NCBI GenBank assembly: GCA_902785925.1
Contig: CADAAI010000002.1
Location: 1-64,000 of the forward strand
Direction of reading: 5' to 3'
Source: an uncultured Bacteroidales bacterium
Lineage (GTDB): Bacteria; Bacteroidota; Bacteroidia; Bacteroidales; Muribaculaceae
DNA: 64,000 nucleotides
Below the pieces are notes generated by a model that was given only the letters and a program-made list of their open reading frames with translations, was not told where the DNA came from and made no database searches. Shown here one piece after another: positions 63,182 through 64,000 of the stretch (positions are counted from its first letter, which is position 1; every line of letters starts with the position of its first letter). A program made the translations under genes and the position numbers.

Positions 63182-63213
63182 CTCCCCCTTTATTCTCATG
63201 ATTAGAGGGGGAG
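63182..63213. terminator. hairpin between protease remnant and TPR gene
   Basis: CTCCCCCT (63182-63189) pairs with AGGGGGAG (63206-63213) around a 16-base loop. It lies nine bases from the stop of the minus-strand TPR gene, which it probably terminates; no long T-run is seen on either side. Confidence 0.5.
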
Positions 63214-63221
63214 CAATGGTG

Positions 63222-64000
63222 TTATGGCGCCATGCGCTTTAGAATGTTGTAGCTTGCAAGGACGCCCAACTCACCAGCCTTGCTCAGGTCGGCAGTTCCT
63301 TTGCTCTTATCACCTAGACGTAGATATATGAGTCCACGGTTAAAATAGGCCTCACCTAAGTCGGGTTTTAATTCAATTGCTTTAGAATAATTAATAAGAG
63401 CATTAGAAAAATCATCGATCGATGCCTGGACATGTGCTAAATTATAGTAGGCGTAAGTGTTGCGTGGGGAGAGCCGTATCACCATATTAATGTCGGCAAG
63501 CATAGAGTCGATTGACGTGCGGCGCATCTGCTCACTCAGCATCTTTTGTGCTTCGGCATTAACAGCAGTAGTACCATTTGTGGAATTGGCCTGCTCCATT
63601 TCGAGCTTGAGGCAACGAGCATTGAAACGCAGAAAATAAGCAAGTGAGAAATCGGGTACCATAGCAATGGCCTTGCCAGCGTCTTCAATTGCCGAATCAA
63701 CATTTCGTAACAACAACTTGTCGATTGCTCTTCCAAAGAAGTCGATAGCGCGAGGTTGCTCGGTAGCGATTATGCCATTGAAATAATCGACGCTCGCAAA
63801 TCTTAGCCCAGCCTCATAGGCAGAAAGGCTTGTAATATTATTGACTAGTGTGAGAGAACTAGGAAGGACATGCATCTCGTTGACCTGTGTCATCTCCTTG
63901 ATGAAATGAGTGCGACCATTTAGTTTGTTGTCATAGCTATAATAGGACAAAGAGAACAAATTCTCGGGCTGCACTTCTACATTTATGTCTTGAATGTATC
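63222..64000 (-). CDS. TPR-repeat protein, C-terminal part (runs off the window)
   Basis: A partial gene: the frame is open through position 64000, so the N-terminus lies beyond the window. At least 258 codons are present. Three TPR units are clear in the C-terminal half, such as AYYNLAHVQASIDDFSNALINYSKAIELKPD and LGEAYFNRGLIYLRLGDKSKG. The visible N-terminal part (ENLFSLSYYSYDNKL) is not a TPR. It may be one of the long Bacteroidota TPR proteins, but this is not certain. Confidence 0.75.
   Translation of the reverse strand, partial: YIQDINVEVQPENLFSLSYYSYDNKLNGRTHFIKEMTQVNEMHVLPSSLTLVNNITSLSAYEAGLRFASVDYFNGIIATEQPRAIDFFGRAIDKLLLRNVDSAIEDAGKAIAMVPDFSLAYFLRFNARCLKLEMEQANSTNGTTAVNAEAQKMLSEQMRRTSIDSMLADINMVIRLSPRNTYAYYNLAHVQASIDDFSNALINYSKAIELKPDLGEAYFNRGLIYLRLGDKSKGTADLSKAGELGVLASYNILKRMAP

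Noticed and set aside
1-64000. CRISPR array, tRNA/rRNA genes, insertion sequences, prophage
   Set aside because: No regular spaced repeats of 25-40 bases, no tRNA-like TTCGA loops with acceptor stems, and no transposase, integrase or phage structural proteins were recognised.

Overview
The window reads as a chromosomal segment of a gut-type Bacteroidales bacterium (phylum Bacteroidota), possibly Muribaculaceae- or Prevotella-like; the family is a guess. The evidence is the repeated TAnnTTTG promoter element with a TTTG box about 16-21 bases upstream, the near absence of Shine-Dalgarno sequences, and lineage-typical genes: gldH, ricT, a DUF5606 protein, PPi-dependent phosphofructokinase, a Bacteroidales putative porin, a BspA-type leucine-rich-repeat protein ending in a dockerin-like motif, and B12-dependent NrdJ. 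No rRNA, tRNA, CRISPR array, transposase or integrase was recognised.

Layout. 0.1-2.7 kb: GNAT acetyltransferase, nitroreductase, and a GH13 amylase lipoprotein on the opposite strand. 2.9-6.6 kb: the complete hydE-hydG-hydF set for [FeFe]-hydrogenase H-cluster maturation, with no hydrogenase subunit nearby. 6.9-16.1 kb: housekeeping (pfp, a MerR regulator, alaS, DUF5606, an NlpC/P60 lipoprotein, comEC, aroE). 16.1-16.7 kb: a gene-poor stretch with an 11-unit 9-bp minisatellite. 16.7-24.6 kb: uracil/xanthine permease, then a tight surface-sugar operon: rfbB, rfbA, two tandem FdtA-like ketoisomerase homologues, a sugar aminotransferase, an MBOAT acyltransferase and an SGNH-like partner. 24.6-27.2 kb: murI, a RepA/DnaB-like ATPase on the opposite strand, and a displaced second copy of the murI 3' end with its own terminator, which together look like the footprint of an insertion. 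27.2-29.1 kb: BspA-like surface protein with a G9 tract upstream, and a TPR protein.

29.2-43.3 kb: HerA-like ATPase, Nif3-like and zinc-ribbon proteins; then on the minus strand surE, copA with a CopZ-like chaperone, dnaA, an MlaD-like protein, and a three-gene porin / solute-binding protein / sodium:amino-acid symporter operon. 43.6-51.7 kb (plus strand): HtrA protease, S9 peptidase, pheS, nth, and a fusion of a tRNA CCA-adding enzyme with an O6-methylguanine-DNA methyltransferase. 51.7-57.6 kb (minus strand): a 20-residue-repeat secreted protein, GtrA protein, HAD phosphatase, gldH, ricT, rny, a well-folded candidate small RNA, zapA and a coiled-coil partner. 57.7-64 kb: a ThiE-like TIM barrel, nrdJ, a 5'-nucleotidase, a small beta-grasp-like protein, the remnant of a secreted-protease propeptide, and the end of a TPR gene that runs off the window.

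Most of the window is ordinary core genome. The most interesting signals are the insertion footprint at the murI 3' end, the 9-bp repeat family shared by that junction and the 16.5-kb locus, the three-way-junction RNA between zapA and rny, the CCA-enzyme/MGMT fusion, and the paired FdtA homologues of which one lacks half of the two-histidine motif.
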